A stretch of DNA of 64,000 nucleotides from Rikenellaceae bacterium (GCA_009783565.1 WRDF01000006.1:1-64000), one strand, 5' to 3'. Positions 23,239 through 37,086 are shown, counted from the stretch's first letter. Notes: generated by a model from the sequence alone, not told the origin. Program-made: numbers and translations.

Positions 23239-23321
23239 GAGCAGACTCTCTCCATTATTCTATACTGATTTTCGATTTACAGAGATTTGTTTTTTGAAAA
23301 CAGCTTATCAAACCTAAGACG

Positions 23322-23444
23322 GATGCGGTTTCAGGCACGCCGTCGGCGGTGGGGCGTTCTGAGCGAAGCGAAGAAATAGCGACCCGCCGCGTGGGGCGGC
23401 GGCGTGCCGCGCGTGTCGCAAAAAACGCGACACGTCCTTGCAGG
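23322..23444. repeat. Family D dispersed element, copy D2
   Basis: It matches copy D1 (15021-15138) along its length, including ggtttcaggcacgccgtcgg and gaccccgccgcgtgggg-like core segments. The terminal hairpin has stem cgtgtcgc / gcgacacg (23412-23419 / 23427-23434) and the same loop aaaaaac as D1. It ends about 50 bp before rpoB. Confidence 0.85.
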
Positions 23445-23496
23445 AGCGCAAAGAAAACAACTCTCTACTCTTCTAAAACAATTCGTCAAAGACACT

Positions 23497-27318
<3,822 letters not shown>

Positions 27319-27450
27319 GCGCACGCGCGCGTCATTGCGAGGGTCGGCAGGCCCCGAAGCAATCCAGAGAAAAAAAGACTGGATTGCTTCGCCTTACGGC
27401 TCGCAATGACGACCGGTGAAATTGCGGGTCAAGCCCGCAATGACAGTGGA
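27319..27450. repeat. Family B palindromic unit inside the rpoB-rpoC operon
   Basis: Begins with the alternating tract gcacgcgcgcgtc right after the rpoB stop, then gtcattgcgagggtcgg... with return arm ctggattgcttcgcc and ctcgcaatgac (about 27331-27409). A second short hairpin, ttgcgggtcaagcccgcaa, follows. It occupies most of the 178-bp rpoB-rpoC gap. Confidence 0.8.
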
Positions 27451-27496
27451 GATTGCTTAGGAGCTATTATTCACACGAAAAAGAAAAGCAAAAAAT

Positions 27497-30400
27497 ATGT
27501 CATTCGGAAAAGAGAATAAGCAGAATACTGAGTTCAGCAAGGTGTCGATAGGCTTGGCGAGTCCTGAGGAGATTCTGGAAGCGTCGAGCGGCGAGGTGCT
27601 GAAACCCGAAACGATTAATTATCGTACGTATAAGCCCGAACGCGACGGGCTGTTCTGCGAGCGTATTTTCGGCCCCGTGAAGGACTATGAGTGCCATTGC
27701 GGGAAGTATAAGAGGATTCGCTACAAAGGTATAGTATGCGACCGCTGCGGGGTCGAAGTGACGGAGAAAAAGGTGCGCCGCGAGCGCACGGGACACATCC
27801 AGCTGGTTGTACCGGTGGTGCATATCTGGTACTTCCGCTCGCTGCCGTCGAAGATCGGATACCTGCTGGGAATCGCGACCAAGAAGCTGGAAGCGATCAT
27901 ATATTATGAACGGTATGTGGTCGTGCAGGCGGGTGCGGCGTCGGCTCACGGAGTGAGCGACCTGGAACTGCTGACGGAAAAAGAATATCTCGACATGCTG
28001 GCGACCGTGCCTAAAGGCAACCAGCAGTTGGAAGACAACGACCCGGAGAAATTCGTGGCAATGATGGGTGCGGAGGCGATTCAGGCGCTTTTGCAAAGGG
28101 TCGATCTGGACGCGCTGTCGTTCTCGCTGCGCCACAAGGCGAACACCGAAACCTCGCAGCAGCGTAAGGCCGAGGCGTTGAAGAGGCTGCATATCGTGGA
28201 GTCGTTCCGTGCGGCGCGTGACAAGAATAATCCGGAATGGATGGTGCTGAAAGTCGTTCCGGTGATTCCGCCGGAGTTGCGTCCGTTAGTGCCGCTGGAT
28301 GGCGGACGTTTCGCAACGTCCGACCTGAACGACCTGTACCGTCGCGTGATAATCCGCAACAACCGCCTCAAAAGGCTGATCGAGATTAAAGCGCCGGATG
28401 TTATTCTGCGCAACGAGAAGCGTATGTTACAGGAGGCGGTCGATTCGCTGTTCGACAACTCGCGCAAGAGCAACGCCGTGAAGACGGAGAGCAACCGTCC
28501 GCTCAAATCGCTCAGCGACAGCCTGAAAGGTAAGCAGGGACGTTTCCGCCAGAATTTGCTGGGTAAGCGTGTGGACTATTCGGCGCGCTCGGTCATTGTC
28601 GTAGGGCCGGAGTTGAAGATGCACGAGATGGGTATCCCGAAAGACATGGCGGCGGAGCTGTATAAACCGTTCATAATCCGCAAGCTCATCGAGCGCGGCA
28701 TCGTGAAGACGGTGAAATCGGCGAAGAAAATCATAGACCGCAAGGATGCGGTGATTTGGGATATTCTGGAAAACGTCATCAAGGGGCATCCGGTGCTCAT
28801 GAACCGCGCTCCGACGCTCCACCGGTTGGGCATTCAGGCGTTCCAGCCCAAACTCATCGAGGGTAAGGCGATGCAGTTGCACCCGCTGGCGTGTACGGCA
28901 TTCAACGCCGACTTCGACGGTGACCAGATGGCGGTCCACCTGCCGCTGGGCAATGCCGCGATACTCGAAGCGCAGATACTGATGCTGGGGTCGCACAACA
29001 TTCTCAACCCCGCGAACGGCGCGCCGATTACCGTTCCGTCGCAGGACATGGTGCTGGGGCTGTATTACATCACCAAATCGCGCGATGGCGCGAAGGGCGA
29101 GGGAATGATGTTCTACGGTTCGGAGGAGGCTATTATCGCCTACAACGAGGGCAGGGTAGACCTTCATGCGCGTGTTAAGGTTATGATAGATAACCTGCCC
29201 GGAGGCGAGGGCGGGGGATTCCGCCGCGAGCTGGTCGAAACCACCGTCGGACGTATCCAGTTCAACGAAGTCGTGCCGGTGGAGATAGGTTATATCAACA
29301 CTCTGCTCACGAAGAAATCGCTGCGTGACATTATCGGCGTGGTGATGAAAAAGGCGGGGGCGGACAAGGCGGCGGCTTTTCTCGACGATATCAAGAATAT
29401 GGGATACACGATGGCGTTCAAGGGCGGACTGTCGTTCAACCTTGACGCGGTGATCGTACCGGCAGAGAAGGAAACGCTCGTCGGCGAAGGCTATCATCGT
29501 GTAGACGAAGTGCTGGAAAGCTATAACGCGGGACTTATCACCAACAACGAACGCTATAACCAGATCATCGATATCTGGACGAACATCAACACGAAGCTCA
29601 CCAAGACGGTGCTCGACAAGCTCGTTACGGACGATCAGGGCTTTAACCCCGTTTACATGATGCTCGATTCGGGTGCGCGCGGCTCGAAAGAGCAGATACG
29701 CCAGCTGTCTGGGATGAGGGGGCTGATGGCCAAGCCGCAGAAAAGCGGCGCGGACGGCGGTCAGGTTATCGAGAACCCGATTCTCTCGAACTTCAAAGAG
29801 GGGCTGTCGGTACTCGAATATTTCATCTCGACGCACGGTGCGCGCAAGGGTCTGGCGGATACGGCGTTGAAAACGGCCGACGCAGGGTATCTCACGCGCC
29901 GTCTGGTGGACGTGGCCAACGACGTGATAATCAACGAGGAAGACTGCGGAACGCTGCGCGGGCTTACTGCCTCGACCATCAAGCGTAACGAGGAGGTCGT
30001 GCAGACGCTCTACGAACGCATACTCGGACGTACGGTCGTGAACGATGTGACCGACCCTATAACCGGAGCGTTGTACGTACGTGCCGGCGAGGAGATTACG
30101 GAAGAGATAGCTTCTGCGACACAAGGCTCGGAACTGGAAACGGTCGATATTCGCTCGGTGCTCACCTGCGAGGCGCGTAACGGCGTATGCGCCAAGTGTT
30201 ACGGGCGCAACCTGGCGACAGGGCGTATGGTACAGAAAGGCGAAGCGGTGGGTGTTATTGCCGCGCAGTCGATTGGCGAGCCGGGCACGCAGCTTACCCT
30301 GCGGACGTTCCACGTCGGGGGGGTTGCCGGCAGCGTGTCGGTAGAAGCGAACATCGTGTCGCGCTACGACGGGCGGCTGGAAATCGACGACCTGCGCACG

Positions 30401-31759
30401 GTAACCAATCGCAACGAAGGCATCGGCGAAATCGTGATAAGCCGACTCTCGGAACTGCGGATCGTGGACGAAAATACCGGTGCGACGCTCTATACGCACA
30501 ACTTGCCCTATGGCTCGACGCTGTATAAGAAAGACGGCGACATGGTCAGCCGCGGCGAGATGATCTGCGAGTGGGACCCCTATAATGCCGTGATCATTTC
30601 GGAGTATGACGGCAAGGTCGGCTTTGACAACGTTATGGAGGGCGTGACCTACCGCGACGAATATGACGAACAGACGGGCCTTCGCGAAAAGGTGATAATC
30701 GACTCGCGCGATAAGACGCGAAATCCCGTGATACGCATCTCGGGTAAGGGCGGCGAAGAGGTTAAGCAATACAACCTGCCGGTCGGCGCGCATATCGTGG
30801 TTAAGGAGAATGCTGCGGTGAAGGCGGGAGATACGCTCATAAAAATCCCGCGTATAGTGGGTAAGACGGGCGACATCACGGGCGGCCTTCCGCGCGTGAC
30901 GGAGCTGTTCGAAGCGCGCAACCCGTCGAACCCGGCCATAGTGTCGGAGATAGACGGCGAAATCGAGTTCGGCAAGATTAAGCGCGGTAACCGCGAGATC
31001 ATCGTGACGAGCAGAGGCGGCGATGTACGCAAGTACCTCGTGCCGCTGACGCGTCAGATTCTGGTGCAGGAGAACGATTACGTCCGCGCGGGAATGCCGC
31101 TCTCGGACGGTGCGATAACGCCGACCGATATTTTGCAGATTCTGGGTCCTACGAGGGTGCAGGAATACATCGTGAACGAGGTGCAGGAAGTCTACCGAAT
31201 GCAGGGCGTGAAGATCAACGACAAGCATTTCGAGGTCATCGTGCGCCAGATGATGAACAAAGTGGAGATACAGGATCCGGGTGATACGCGCTTCCTGGAA
31301 GAGCAGGTCGTCGATAAGTGGGAGTTCATGGACGAGAACGACGCACTGTATGACAAGGTCGTCGTAACGGATGCGGGCGACTCGCCGAACGTGCAGCCGG
31401 GCGAGATAATTTCGGTGCGCAGGTTGCGCGATGAGAATTCGGCGCTCATTCGCCGCGACATGCGTCAGGTGCAGGTGCGAGACATTATCCCGGCGACGAG
31501 CAATCAGGTGTTGCAGGGGATCACGCGAGCGGCGTTGCAGACGAGCAGCTTTATGTCGGCGGCGTCGTTCCAGGAAACCACGAAAGTGCTGAACGAAGCG
31601 GCCATCAACGCAAAGGTAGACCCGCTGGCGAACCTCAAAGAGAACGTCATCTGCGGTCACCTGATTCCGGCCGGGACGGGAATCCGCGACTACGACCATC
31701 TGGTCGTCGGCTCACGCGAGGACTACGAAACGATGGTCGGAGGCGCGGCAGGAGCGTAA
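27497..31759 (+). CDS. rpoC: DNA-directed RNA polymerase subunit beta'
   Basis: 1420 residues. The N-terminal zinc-binding region has [20 protein letters not shown]. The catalytic Mg site NADFDGDQM is intact (about residues 471-479), and the second zinc site ([14 protein letters not shown]) and the trigger-loop region are present. The C-terminus has the expected [17 protein letters not shown] and [13 protein letters not shown] motifs. The start [26 protein letters not shown] is in line with Bacteroidetes RpoC. A strong hairpin lies 14 bp downstream. Confidence 0.98.
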   Translation: MSFGKENKQNTEFSKVSIGLASPEEILEASSGEVLKPETINYRTYKPERDGLFCERIFGPVKDYECHCGKYKRIRYKGIVCDRCGVEVTEKKVRRERTGHIQLVVPVVHIWYFRSLPSKIGYLLGIATKKLEAIIYYERYVVVQAGAASAHGVSDLELLTEKEYLDMLATVPKGNQQLEDNDPEKFVAMMGAEAIQALLQRVDLDALSFSLRHKANTETSQQRKAEALKRLHIVESFRAARDKNNPEWMVLKVVPVIPPELRPLVPLDGGRFATSDLNDLYRRVIIRNNRLKRLIEIKAPDVILRNEKRMLQEAVDSLFDNSRKSNAVKTESNRPLKSLSDSLKGKQGRFRQNLLGKRVDYSARSVIVVGPELKMHEMGIPKDMAAELYKPFIIRKLIERGIVKTVKSAKKIIDRKDAVIWDILENVIKGHPVLMNRAPTLHRLGIQAFQPKLIEGKAMQLHPLACTAFNADFDGDQMAVHLPLGNAAILEAQILMLGSHNILNPANGAPITVPSQDMVLGLYYITKSRDGAKGEGMMFYGSEEAIIAYNEGRVDLHARVKVMIDNLPGGEGGGFRRELVETTVGRIQFNEVVPVEIGYINTLLTKKSLRDIIGVVMKKAGADKAAAFLDDIKNMGYTMAFKGGLSFNLDAVIVPAEKETLVGEGYHRVDEVLESYNAGLITNNERYNQIIDIWTNINTKLTKTVLDKLVTDDQGFNPVYMMLDSGARGSKEQIRQLSGMRGLMAKPQKSGADGGQVIENPILSNFKEGLSVLEYFISTHGARKGLADTALKTADAGYLTRRLVDVANDVIINEEDCGTLRGLTASTIKRNEEVVQTLYERILGRTVVNDVTDPITGALYVRAGEEITEEIASATQGSELETVDIRSVLTCEARNGVCAKCYGRNLATGRMVQKGEAVGVIAAQSIGEPGTQLTLRTFHVGGVAGSVSVEANIVSRYDGRLEIDDLRTVTNRNEGIGEIVISRLSELRIVDENTGATLYTHNLPYGSTLYKKDGDMVSRGEMICEWDPYNAVIISEYDGKVGFDNVMEGVTYRDEYDEQTGLREKVIIDSRDKTRNPVIRISGKGGEEVKQYNLPVGAHIVVKENAAVKAGDTLIKIPRIVGKTGDITGGLPRVTELFEARNPSNPAIVSEIDGEIEFGKIKRGNREIIVTSRGGDVRKYLVPLTRQILVQENDYVRAGMPLSDGAITPTDILQILGPTRVQEYIVNEVQEVYRMQGVKINDKHFEVIVRQMMNKVEIQDPGDTRFLEEQVVDKWEFMDENDALYDKVVVTDAGDSPNVQPGEIISVRRLRDENSALIRRDMRQVQVRDIIPATSNQVLQGITRAALQTSSFMSAASFQETTKVLNEAAINAKVDPLANLKENVICGHLIPAGTGIRDYDHLVVGSREDYETMVGGAAGA

Positions 31760-31772
31760 TGTAGGTACGATA

Positions 31773-31806
31773 GAGAGTGTGGCGAGTTTTCGCTCGCCAC
31801 ACTCTC
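31773..31806 (+). terminator. Hairpin after rpoC
   Basis: A perfect 14-bp stem (31773-31786 with 31793-31806; gagagtgtggcgag core) and a 6-nt loop, directly after the rpoC stop. It lacks a T-run, so it may be a 3'-end stabiliser or Rho-assisted terminator. Confidence 0.65.
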
Positions 31807-31840
31807 ACGCGTCCGGCAGGCTACAAAAACATGCGCGTGT
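31806..31840. repeat. Family C unit (reverse orientation)
   Basis: Reads cacgcgtccggcaggctac followed by aaaaacatgcgcgtgt, the reverse complement of the family C consensus. It follows the rpoC hairpin. Confidence 0.7.
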
Positions 31841-31841
31841 A

Positions 31842-31872
31842 TTTGGAGATTCGGGAAAATGTATTAACTTTG
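31842..31872 (+). promoter_or_regulatory. Promoter for greA
   Basis: The -33 TTTG at 31842-31845 and the -7 TAACTTTG at 31865-31872, with a 19-bp spacer, match the Bacteroidetes consensus fully. This gives a leader of about 110 nt that contains an inverted repeat (ccggccg / cggtcgg, about 31932-31949) and a later run of seven Ts (31956-31962), possibly an attenuator. Confidence 0.75.
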
Positions 31873-31988
31873 TGAAAAATTAAGGGAAGCCTTTCATAAA
31901 AAGGCGATGATCAACAACGTGTGAGAGTTCCGGCCGTAACGGTCGGGATTCGCTGTTTTTTTGCCCACACACGTAAGAACCGAAAGCC

Positions 31989-32468
31989 ATGACAAAAAAT
32001 AATGTTATTTACTTAACAGAACAAGGCTACCACAAGCTGCGAGAGGAGCTGGAGCATTTGCGTTCGGTCGAGCGGCCTGCTATCTCGGCGATGATAGCCG
32101 AGGCGCGCGACAAGGGCGACTTGTCGGAAAACGCCGAGTATGAAGCGGCGAAAGACGCACAGGGATTGCTCGAAATCAAGATCGCGAAATTGGAATCGGA
32201 TTTGGCCAATGCGCGCATCCTCGACGAAACGCGCCTCAATAAGAATAAGGTGGCGATCCTTAGCCGTGTGCGCCTTCTGAATCATACGACGGGTAAAGAG
32301 GTCGAATACACGCTTGTTTCCGAGAACGAAGCCAACCTCAAAGAGGGCAAACTTGCCATCGGAACTCCCATCGCCAAAGCATTACTGGGTCACAAACGCG
32401 GCGAACGGGTCGAGGTAATCGTCCCTGCCGGAAAGCTGGACTTCGAGATACTCGATATTTCCGTATAG
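31989..32468 (+). CDS. greA: Transcription elongation factor GreA
   Basis: 159 residues, the normal GreA length. The N-terminal coiled coil carries YLTEQGYHKLREELEHLRSVERP and the tip motif EARDKGDLSENAEYEAAKDAQ (acidic D and E that reach the polymerase active site). The C-terminal globular domain has the FKBP-like fold, with VSENEANLKEGKLAIGTPIAKALLGHKRGE. It rescues backtracked RNA polymerase. It has its own promoter and a long leader after rpoC. Confidence 0.97.
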   Translation: MTKNNVIYLTEQGYHKLREELEHLRSVERPAISAMIAEARDKGDLSENAEYEAAKDAQGLLEIKIAKLESDLANARILDETRLNKNKVAILSRVRLLNHTTGKEVEYTLVSENEANLKEGKLAIGTPIAKALLGHKRGERVEVIVPAGKLDFEILDISV

Positions 32469-32528
32469 CTTATCATCGCACACATGTGCATGTCATTGCG
32501 GGTTAAGCCCGCAATCCCAACCTGTTTA

Positions 32529-32609
32529 TCATTCCTAACGCCGAAGGCGGAGGAATCTATCGAGAATAAGACTAACGATAGATTCCTCCGCCTTCGGCGT
32601 TAGGAATGA
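32529..32609. terminator. Perfect 34-bp hairpin between convergent greA and mscS
   Basis: The arms at 32529-32562 and 32576-32609 are exact reverse complements with a 13-nt loop. The left arm starts tcattcctaacgccgaaggc. It belongs to the family B repeats and is placed where it could end transcription from both sides. Confidence 0.8.
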
Positions 32610-32623
32610 CACGCGCCGTGTTT

Positions 32624-33595
32624 TTATTTCTTTTTCGTCGCATCATCCGTCTTAGCCGTCGGCGTACTTGAAGCTGCATCTGCCTGTGTCAGCCGCACCT
32701 CCATCTGCGTCGACGGGAATTTTATTCCGTTTGCCGGCAGCTGCATATACAATTCCCGATTAATGTCGAAATAGACGCTCCAAAAATCGGTGGATCGCAC
32801 CCAGCAGCGGATCGTAAGGTCTACCGAATTGAGGGTCAAAGAGCTGATGGCTATGGTGTAATCCGGTTTATTCATCACGCGCGGGTCGGCGGCCAGAATC
32901 GAGCGTATCAGCTGCCTCGCCTTGTCGAAATCATCGCCGTAGGATATGCTCACCGCCCAATCGACCCTCCGCGTGTTCTGGCGCGAAAAATTGTTCACAC
33001 TCCCCGTCGATAACGGCCCGTTAGGGATGATCACCGTCTTGTTATCGGGCGTGGTAATGACCGTGCTGAAAAGTTTAATGTTCTTAACCGTACCGCCGTA
33101 GCCCTGAGCCTCGATGTAGTCGCCTATGCGGTAGGGTTTCTGCAATAGGATGAGCACCCCGCCCGCGAAGTTGGACATAGTGCCGCTCAGCGCCATGCCG
33201 ATGGCGAAGGCGGCGGCGGCGAATATGGCGATCAGGCCCGTCATGGATACACCCAGGATGTAGATGACAAGTATCAACAGTGCGATCGAAAGGGTGATCG
33301 CGACCAGATTATCGATGAAGATCTGGACGGACGAATCGACATGACGCTTATCGGCGATGCGCATAAAGGTGCGCCGCAGCCTTCGGATCAACCACCGCCC
33401 CACGTAAAAAACTATGACGGCGATCAGGACTTTCACGGCGAAGGCGGCGGCGACATGCCCCAGAAATTTCAGAGCTTCGAAAGGCGAATCGAGAAACAGT
33501 TTCCAGAATTGCGTCCAGCCGCTGTGCAACCCGTCGAAGGCGCTCGACACGTCTTTCGCAATCTCGTCGGTGGAGGGGACTTGGAGGAAGATCAT
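32624..33595 (-). CDS. Small-conductance mechanosensitive channel, MscS family
   Basis: From ATG at 33595, 323 residues. Transmembrane helices occur at about 45-70, 90-115 and 118-140. The pore-lining TM3 motif is AAAAFAIGMALSGTMSNFAGGVLILLQKPYRIGDYIE, followed by the beta domain (TPDNKTVIIPNGPLS) and a C-terminal cage domain. A Ser/Thr/Lys-rich tail ends in KKK. Reading can extend to 33685, but those residues lie across the ychF promoter region. It releases solutes on hypo-osmotic shock. Confidence 0.9.
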   Translation of the reverse strand: MIFLQVPSTDEIAKDVSSAFDGLHSGWTQFWKLFLDSPFEALKFLGHVAAAFAVKVLIAVIVFYVGRWLIRRLRRTFMRIADKRHVDSSVQIFIDNLVAITLSIALLILVIYILGVSMTGLIAIFAAAAFAIGMALSGTMSNFAGGVLILLQKPYRIGDYIEAQGYGGTVKNIKLFSTVITTPDNKTVIIPNGPLSTGSVNNFSRQNTRRVDWAVSISYGDDFDKARQLIRSILAADPRVMNKPDYTIAISSLTLNSVDLTIRCWVRSTDFWSVYFDINRELYMQLPANGIKFPSTQMEVRLTQADAASSTPTAKTDDATKKK

Positions 33596-33640
33596 GATAT
33601 TCGGGATTATAATCAACCCATAAATATAAGTATATTTTTT

Positions 33641-33648
33641 TATCTTTG
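33641..33648 (+). promoter_or_regulatory. -7 promoter box for ychF
   Basis: TATCTTTG, a perfect TAnnTTTG match, about 60 bp before the ychF ATG. No clear -33 TTTG is present. The leader would hold the hairpin gcgagtgccgcgaggcactt (33668-33687). Confidence 0.5.
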
Positions 33649-33708
33649 CCCACGCAAAATTAATCATGCGAGTGCCGCGAGGCACTTCGCGTCCTTAATC
33701 AGACAAAA

Positions 33709-34818
33709 ATGGCTCTTCAATGCGGCATAGTCGGGCTGCCGAACGTCGGCAAATCGACTCTTTTCAATTGCTTGTCCAACGCAAAGGTTCAGGCGGCAAA
33801 TTTCCCTTTTTGTACCATAGAACCCAACGTGGGTGTGATCACCGTCCCCGATGAGCGGCTGGCCGCGTTGGCGCGCATCGACAATCCGCGCCGTGTGACT
33901 CCCACCACCATCGAGATAGTGGACATTGCGGGGCTGGTGAAAGGTGCATCGCAAGGCGAGGGACTTGGCAATAAGTTTCTGGGAAATATTCGTAATACGG
34001 ACGCGATAATCCATGTGCTCCGGTGTTTCGACGGCGGCGGCATCACGCATGTGGACGGGTCGGTCGACCCCGTGCGCGACAAAGAGATTATCGACATGGA
34101 GTTGCAACTCAAAGACTTGGAGACGGTCGAGGGTCGCATCGCGAAGGTGCAGAAGCAGGCGCAGACAGGCGGCGACAAAGCCGCGCGTCGCATGTACGAT
34201 ATATTGATAAGGTATAAAGAGGCGCTCGAACGAGGTCGGTCGGCGCGTACGGTCGAGATCGACAACAAGGACGACCGGCGACTGGCCGATGAGTTATGCC
34301 TGCTCACCGACAAGCCGGTGCTGTATCTCTGCAATGTGGACGAAGCGAGCGCGGCGACAGGCAACGCACATGTCGAGGCGGTACGTGCGGCAGTGGCGGC
34401 TGCGGCGGAGAAGGCTGAAATATTGGTAGTTTCGGCGGCGGCGGAGGCCGACATCTCCGAACTCGACACGCACGAGGAACGTCAGCTTTTTTTGGCCGAA
34501 CTCGGACTGGCCGAAAGCGGTGTTAGCCGTCTGATCCGTGCGGCATATAAACTGCTCGACCTGGAAACATATTTTACCACCGGACCCGACGAGGTACGCG
34601 CATGGACCTACCGGCGCGGCACGAAAGCTCCGGCTGCTGCGGGCATCATACACTCCGACTTCGAGCGCGGCTTTATCCGTGCGGAAGTGATAAAGTTAGA
34701 CGATTATGTCGGACTTGGGTCTGAAAAAGCGTGCCGCGAGGCAGGTAAAATTGCCATCGAGGGGAAGGAGTATGTGGTGCAGGACGGCGATGTGATGCAC
34801 TTTCTTTTTAATGTGTGA
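33709..34818 (+). CDS. ychF: Redox-regulated ATPase/GTPase YchF
   Basis: 369 residues. G1 is GLPNVGKSTLFN, followed by the unusual FPFCTIEPNVG, the G3 DIAGLVKGASQGEGLGN and an altered G4 region (LCNVDEA), as in Obg-related YchF/OLA1 proteins that prefer ATP. The coiled coil lies at about 130-200, and the C-terminal TGS domain (YFTTGPDEVRAWTYRRGTKAP ... GDVMHFLFN) closes the protein. It binds ribosomes and responds to oxidative stress in other bacteria. A family A repeat follows the stop immediately. Confidence 0.96.
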   Translation: MALQCGIVGLPNVGKSTLFNCLSNAKVQAANFPFCTIEPNVGVITVPDERLAALARIDNPRRVTPTTIEIVDIAGLVKGASQGEGLGNKFLGNIRNTDAIIHVLRCFDGGGITHVDGSVDPVRDKEIIDMELQLKDLETVEGRIAKVQKQAQTGGDKAARRMYDILIRYKEALERGRSARTVEIDNKDDRRLADELCLLTDKPVLYLCNVDEASAATGNAHVEAVRAAVAAAAEKAEILVVSAAAEADISELDTHEERQLFLAELGLAESGVSRLIRAAYKLLDLETYFTTGPDEVRAWTYRRGTKAPAAAGIIHSDFERGFIRAEVIKLDDYVGLGSEKACREAGKIAIEGKEYVVQDGDVMHFLFNV

Positions 34819-34942
34819 AACTACTGAAAACCCCAAAATACTTCGCTCACGCTCCCTCGCCAAAATGCTCATTTACATTTAGGTAAACTCCGCTTTTGTC
34901 TCGGTCGCAAGCCTTGTCTTTTGGGATTTTGAGAAGTTTCTC
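34817..34942. repeat. Family A dispersed palindromic element, copy A2
   Basis: Starts in the ychF stop region (gaaactactgaaaacccc) and ends with ggattttgagaagtttc, an inverted match. The interior (gctccctcgccaaaatgctc, gtaaactccgctttt and ggtcgcaagccttgtctttt) matches A1 and A3. With the tetR promoter it fills the 328-bp ychF-tetR gap; the part at 34943-35089 shows nothing else. Confidence 0.85.
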
Positions 34943-35089
34943 CCACGCATGTATCGGGAGAAACCGGCGGTTCGTCGATTCGTAGTCTGTATCCGACGGT
35001 TTTGACTTGCGGCGGGAATGCCGTCAACATATCTTTGCGCCGGGAAATTCATTAAAAATTGCAAAAAACAGAAAAATCCGAAAACTTTT

Positions 35090-35120
35090 TTTGTTTTTTA
35101 AGTTTTCTGCATTATCTTTG
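35090..35120 (+). promoter_or_regulatory. Promoter for the TetR/efflux operon
   Basis: The -33 TTTG at 35090-35093 and the -7 TATCTTTG at 35113-35120, spacer 19 bp, form a full consensus promoter. No obvious TetR-type palindromic operator was recognised nearby. Confidence 0.75.
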
Positions 35121-35146
35121 CGGCGTGTTAAACTTACCAGGCGCAA

Positions 35147-35770
35147 ATGGAAGAGTTATCGATACGTGAGCGCATCGTCGTTCACACCACCGGAATGTTC
35201 GGCCGAGCGGGGGTGAAATCGGTGCGCATGGACGATATTGCCGCCGAGATGGGAATCTCGAAGCGCACGATCTACGAGATCTTCGGTGATCGGGAGATGC
35301 TGATAGCCGAGAGTATGAATTATTTTCACGCGCAGATTCACGCCAAGTCTGAAGAATTGGCACGGGCGGCGGATAACATCATCGACGAGTATCTTAGAAT
35401 GCTCGACGTGTGGGACGGGCAGGCCGATGCCGCGTATAATATCATGGTGGACGTTAGGAAGTACTACCCCGCGATCTACGACAGATTTATGCGCGAACGA
35501 GCCTGCGATATTGAGGCGCGCACGCGCGAAAAATTTCGGCGAGGCATTGAGGAGGGCTATCTGTTGGAGCGTATAAATATCGACCTGTCGATTTCGATCA
35601 TAATGTACTCGCTCTATGGAGTAATGAACCGAAGTTTTATTATGCCTGCCAATGTTTCCGAGCGTGAGGCGTTTAAACACATCGTTTCGCACTTTATACG
35701 CGGCATAGCTACACAGAAGGGAGTGGCGATGATTGATGAATATTATGAAAAGAAAAACGAACGAAAATGA
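35147..35770 (+). CDS. TetR/AcrR-family transcriptional regulator
   Basis: 207 residues. The N-terminal helix-turn-helix is typical: IRERIVVHTTGMFGRAGVKSVRMDDIAAEMGISKRTIYEIFGDREML (about 6-52). The C-terminal ligand domain is all-helical (DNIIDEYLRMLDVW, SISIIMYSLYGVMNRSF). The stop overlaps the start of the TolC-like gene by 4 bp (ATGA), so it is the first gene of the efflux operon and probably autoregulates it. The ligand is unknown. Confidence 0.9.
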   Translation: MEELSIRERIVVHTTGMFGRAGVKSVRMDDIAAEMGISKRTIYEIFGDREMLIAESMNYFHAQIHAKSEELARAADNIIDEYLRMLDVWDGQADAAYNIMVDVRKYYPAIYDRFMRERACDIEARTREKFRRGIEEGYLLERINIDLSISIIMYSLYGVMNRSFIMPANVSEREAFKHIVSHFIRGIATQKGVAMIDEYYEKKNERK

Positions 35771-37086
35771 ATGGGAGATTATTAGCAATATTTATTTTAT
35801 GCCTTGCTGCGACTACGGCGATGACGGCCGGTGCGCAAACGCGAGGTTTGGAGCTTACGCTCGACCGCGCGTTGGAGATCGCGCTGGACGATAACCCGAC
35901 AATTAAGGTGGCGGGATTGGAGATCGAGCGCCAGCGCTATGTGCGCCGTGAGACGTTGGGGAATTTTTTGCCCAACGTGTCGGCCGACGGGACTTACACG
36001 CGCGCCATCGAGCAGGCGACGATGGGCGGACTACCCTTAGGGTCGGACAACACGCTCCAATTTGCGGGGACGGTCAGTGTTCCGCTATTCGTGCCGGCGC
36101 TGTTCAGGACGCTGAGGCTCAATGAACAGCAGATGCGTGTGGCCGTCGAGGCGGCGCGCGCGTCGAGGCTGAATCTGGTGAGCGAGGTGCGGAAAAGTTA
36201 TTATCAGATACTGCTCGCCGAGCAGTCGTTGGAAGTGCTGCGCGGTAGCGAGCGCATGATGACGGGCGTTGTGGAGGACACGCGCGTGAGGTTGGAGAAC
36301 GAACTTGCATCGGAGTACGACCTCATAACCGCCGAGGTACAGCTGAGCAATTTGCAGCCCACGATCTTCGAAGTGGAAAACGGAGTGCGCACGGCCAAGC
36401 AGATGATGAAAATGCTGCTCGACCTGCCCGCCGATGTTGAAATAACGGTGACGGGCACGCTCGATGAAATGACGGCGCGCGCGGCGGCGGTGTTCTCGAC
36501 CGACATTTCGGATAATTCCGACCTGCGGTCATTGCAGATTCAGGGCGACGTGATGGAGCGGCAGTTGCAGTTGCTGCGCACCCAGCGGATGCCGAGCCTT
36601 GTGGCATTCGGAAATGTCACGTTCATGGGGCAGGACCAGCTCGCCAACTTCGGCGAGGTGATGATGGGGATGCCGCCGCGTACGGCGTTCAAGTGGCAGA
36701 ATCCGATAAACGTAGGCGCACGGCTGAGCGTTCCGTTGTTCGCCGGACGCACGAACCGGATGCGCGAGAAACAGTTGAGCAATGCCATCGGGCAGCTCGA
36801 CTACAACCGCCAATATCTCGAAGCGGGGCTGGGCGTGCAGGTAACGAATGCCATAAATTCCATCTCGACGGCGCGCGAGAAGATGATGGCGAACCAGCGC
36901 ACCATAGCTCAGGCACAGAAAGGCTACGACATCAGTAAAGTGCGCTACGACGCGGGCATGGGGACGATTCTGGAACTGAATAGTGCCGAGCTGAACCTTA
37001 CGCAGGCGCGTCTGAATTACACACAGGCATTGTACGACTACCTTTCGGCACATGCGGATTACGAACGGATAATAGGTAAAGAATAA
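35767..37086 (+). CDS. TolC-family outer membrane efflux protein
   Basis: 439 residues with a signal peptide (MNGRLLAIFILCLAATTAMTAGAQ). Two outer membrane efflux protein repeats follow: the first with LTLDRALEIALDDNPTIKVAGLEIERQR and the second with the ELASEYDLITAEVQLSNLQP helix hairpin. The C-terminal half has QLSNAIGQLDYNRQYLEAGLGVQV and the final VRYDAGMGTILELNSAELNLTQARLNY helix. It would form the trimeric outer-membrane duct of the RND pump encoded downstream. Confidence 0.92.
   Translation: MNGRLLAIFILCLAATTAMTAGAQTRGLELTLDRALEIALDDNPTIKVAGLEIERQRYVRRETLGNFLPNVSADGTYTRAIEQATMGGLPLGSDNTLQFAGTVSVPLFVPALFRTLRLNEQQMRVAVEAARASRLNLVSEVRKSYYQILLAEQSLEVLRGSERMMTGVVEDTRVRLENELASEYDLITAEVQLSNLQPTIFEVENGVRTAKQMMKMLLDLPADVEITVTGTLDEMTARAAAVFSTDISDNSDLRSLQIQGDVMERQLQLLRTQRMPSLVAFGNVTFMGQDQLANFGEVMMGMPPRTAFKWQNPINVGARLSVPLFAGRTNRMREKQLSNAIGQLDYNRQYLEAGLGVQVTNAINSISTAREKMMANQRTIAQAQKGYDISKVRYDAGMGTILELNSAELNLTQARLNYTQALYDYLSAHADYERIIGKE

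Larger units (their letters stand above)
22882..23496. other. 615-bp rplL-rpoB intergenic region with stacked palindromes
   Basis: No gene is seen. It holds three strong inverted repeats: 23054-23087 (16-bp perfect stem, 2-nt loop), 23201-23238 (18-bp perfect stem, 2-nt loop), and the hairpin of repeat D2 (23412-23434). Repeat D2 itself covers 23322-23444. The first 150 bp are GC-rich with no clear structure. The palindromes may modulate read-through into rpoBC. Confidence 0.7.

Noticed and set aside
23404-23496. N-terminal extension of rpoB by 31 residues
   Set aside because: It is encoded by repeat D2; the family-conserved start is at 23497.
28427-31699. 1090-codon open frame antisense to rpoC, and a 776-codon one antisense to rpoB (24994-27324)
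   Set aside because: Both lie wholly inside essential genes, in the frame where GC-rich codon use removes stops; the products lack recognisable domains.
33596-33685. Longer N-terminus of MscS-type channel
   Set aside because: It overlaps the ychF promoter region and adds a non-conserved segment; the start at 33595 is preferred.
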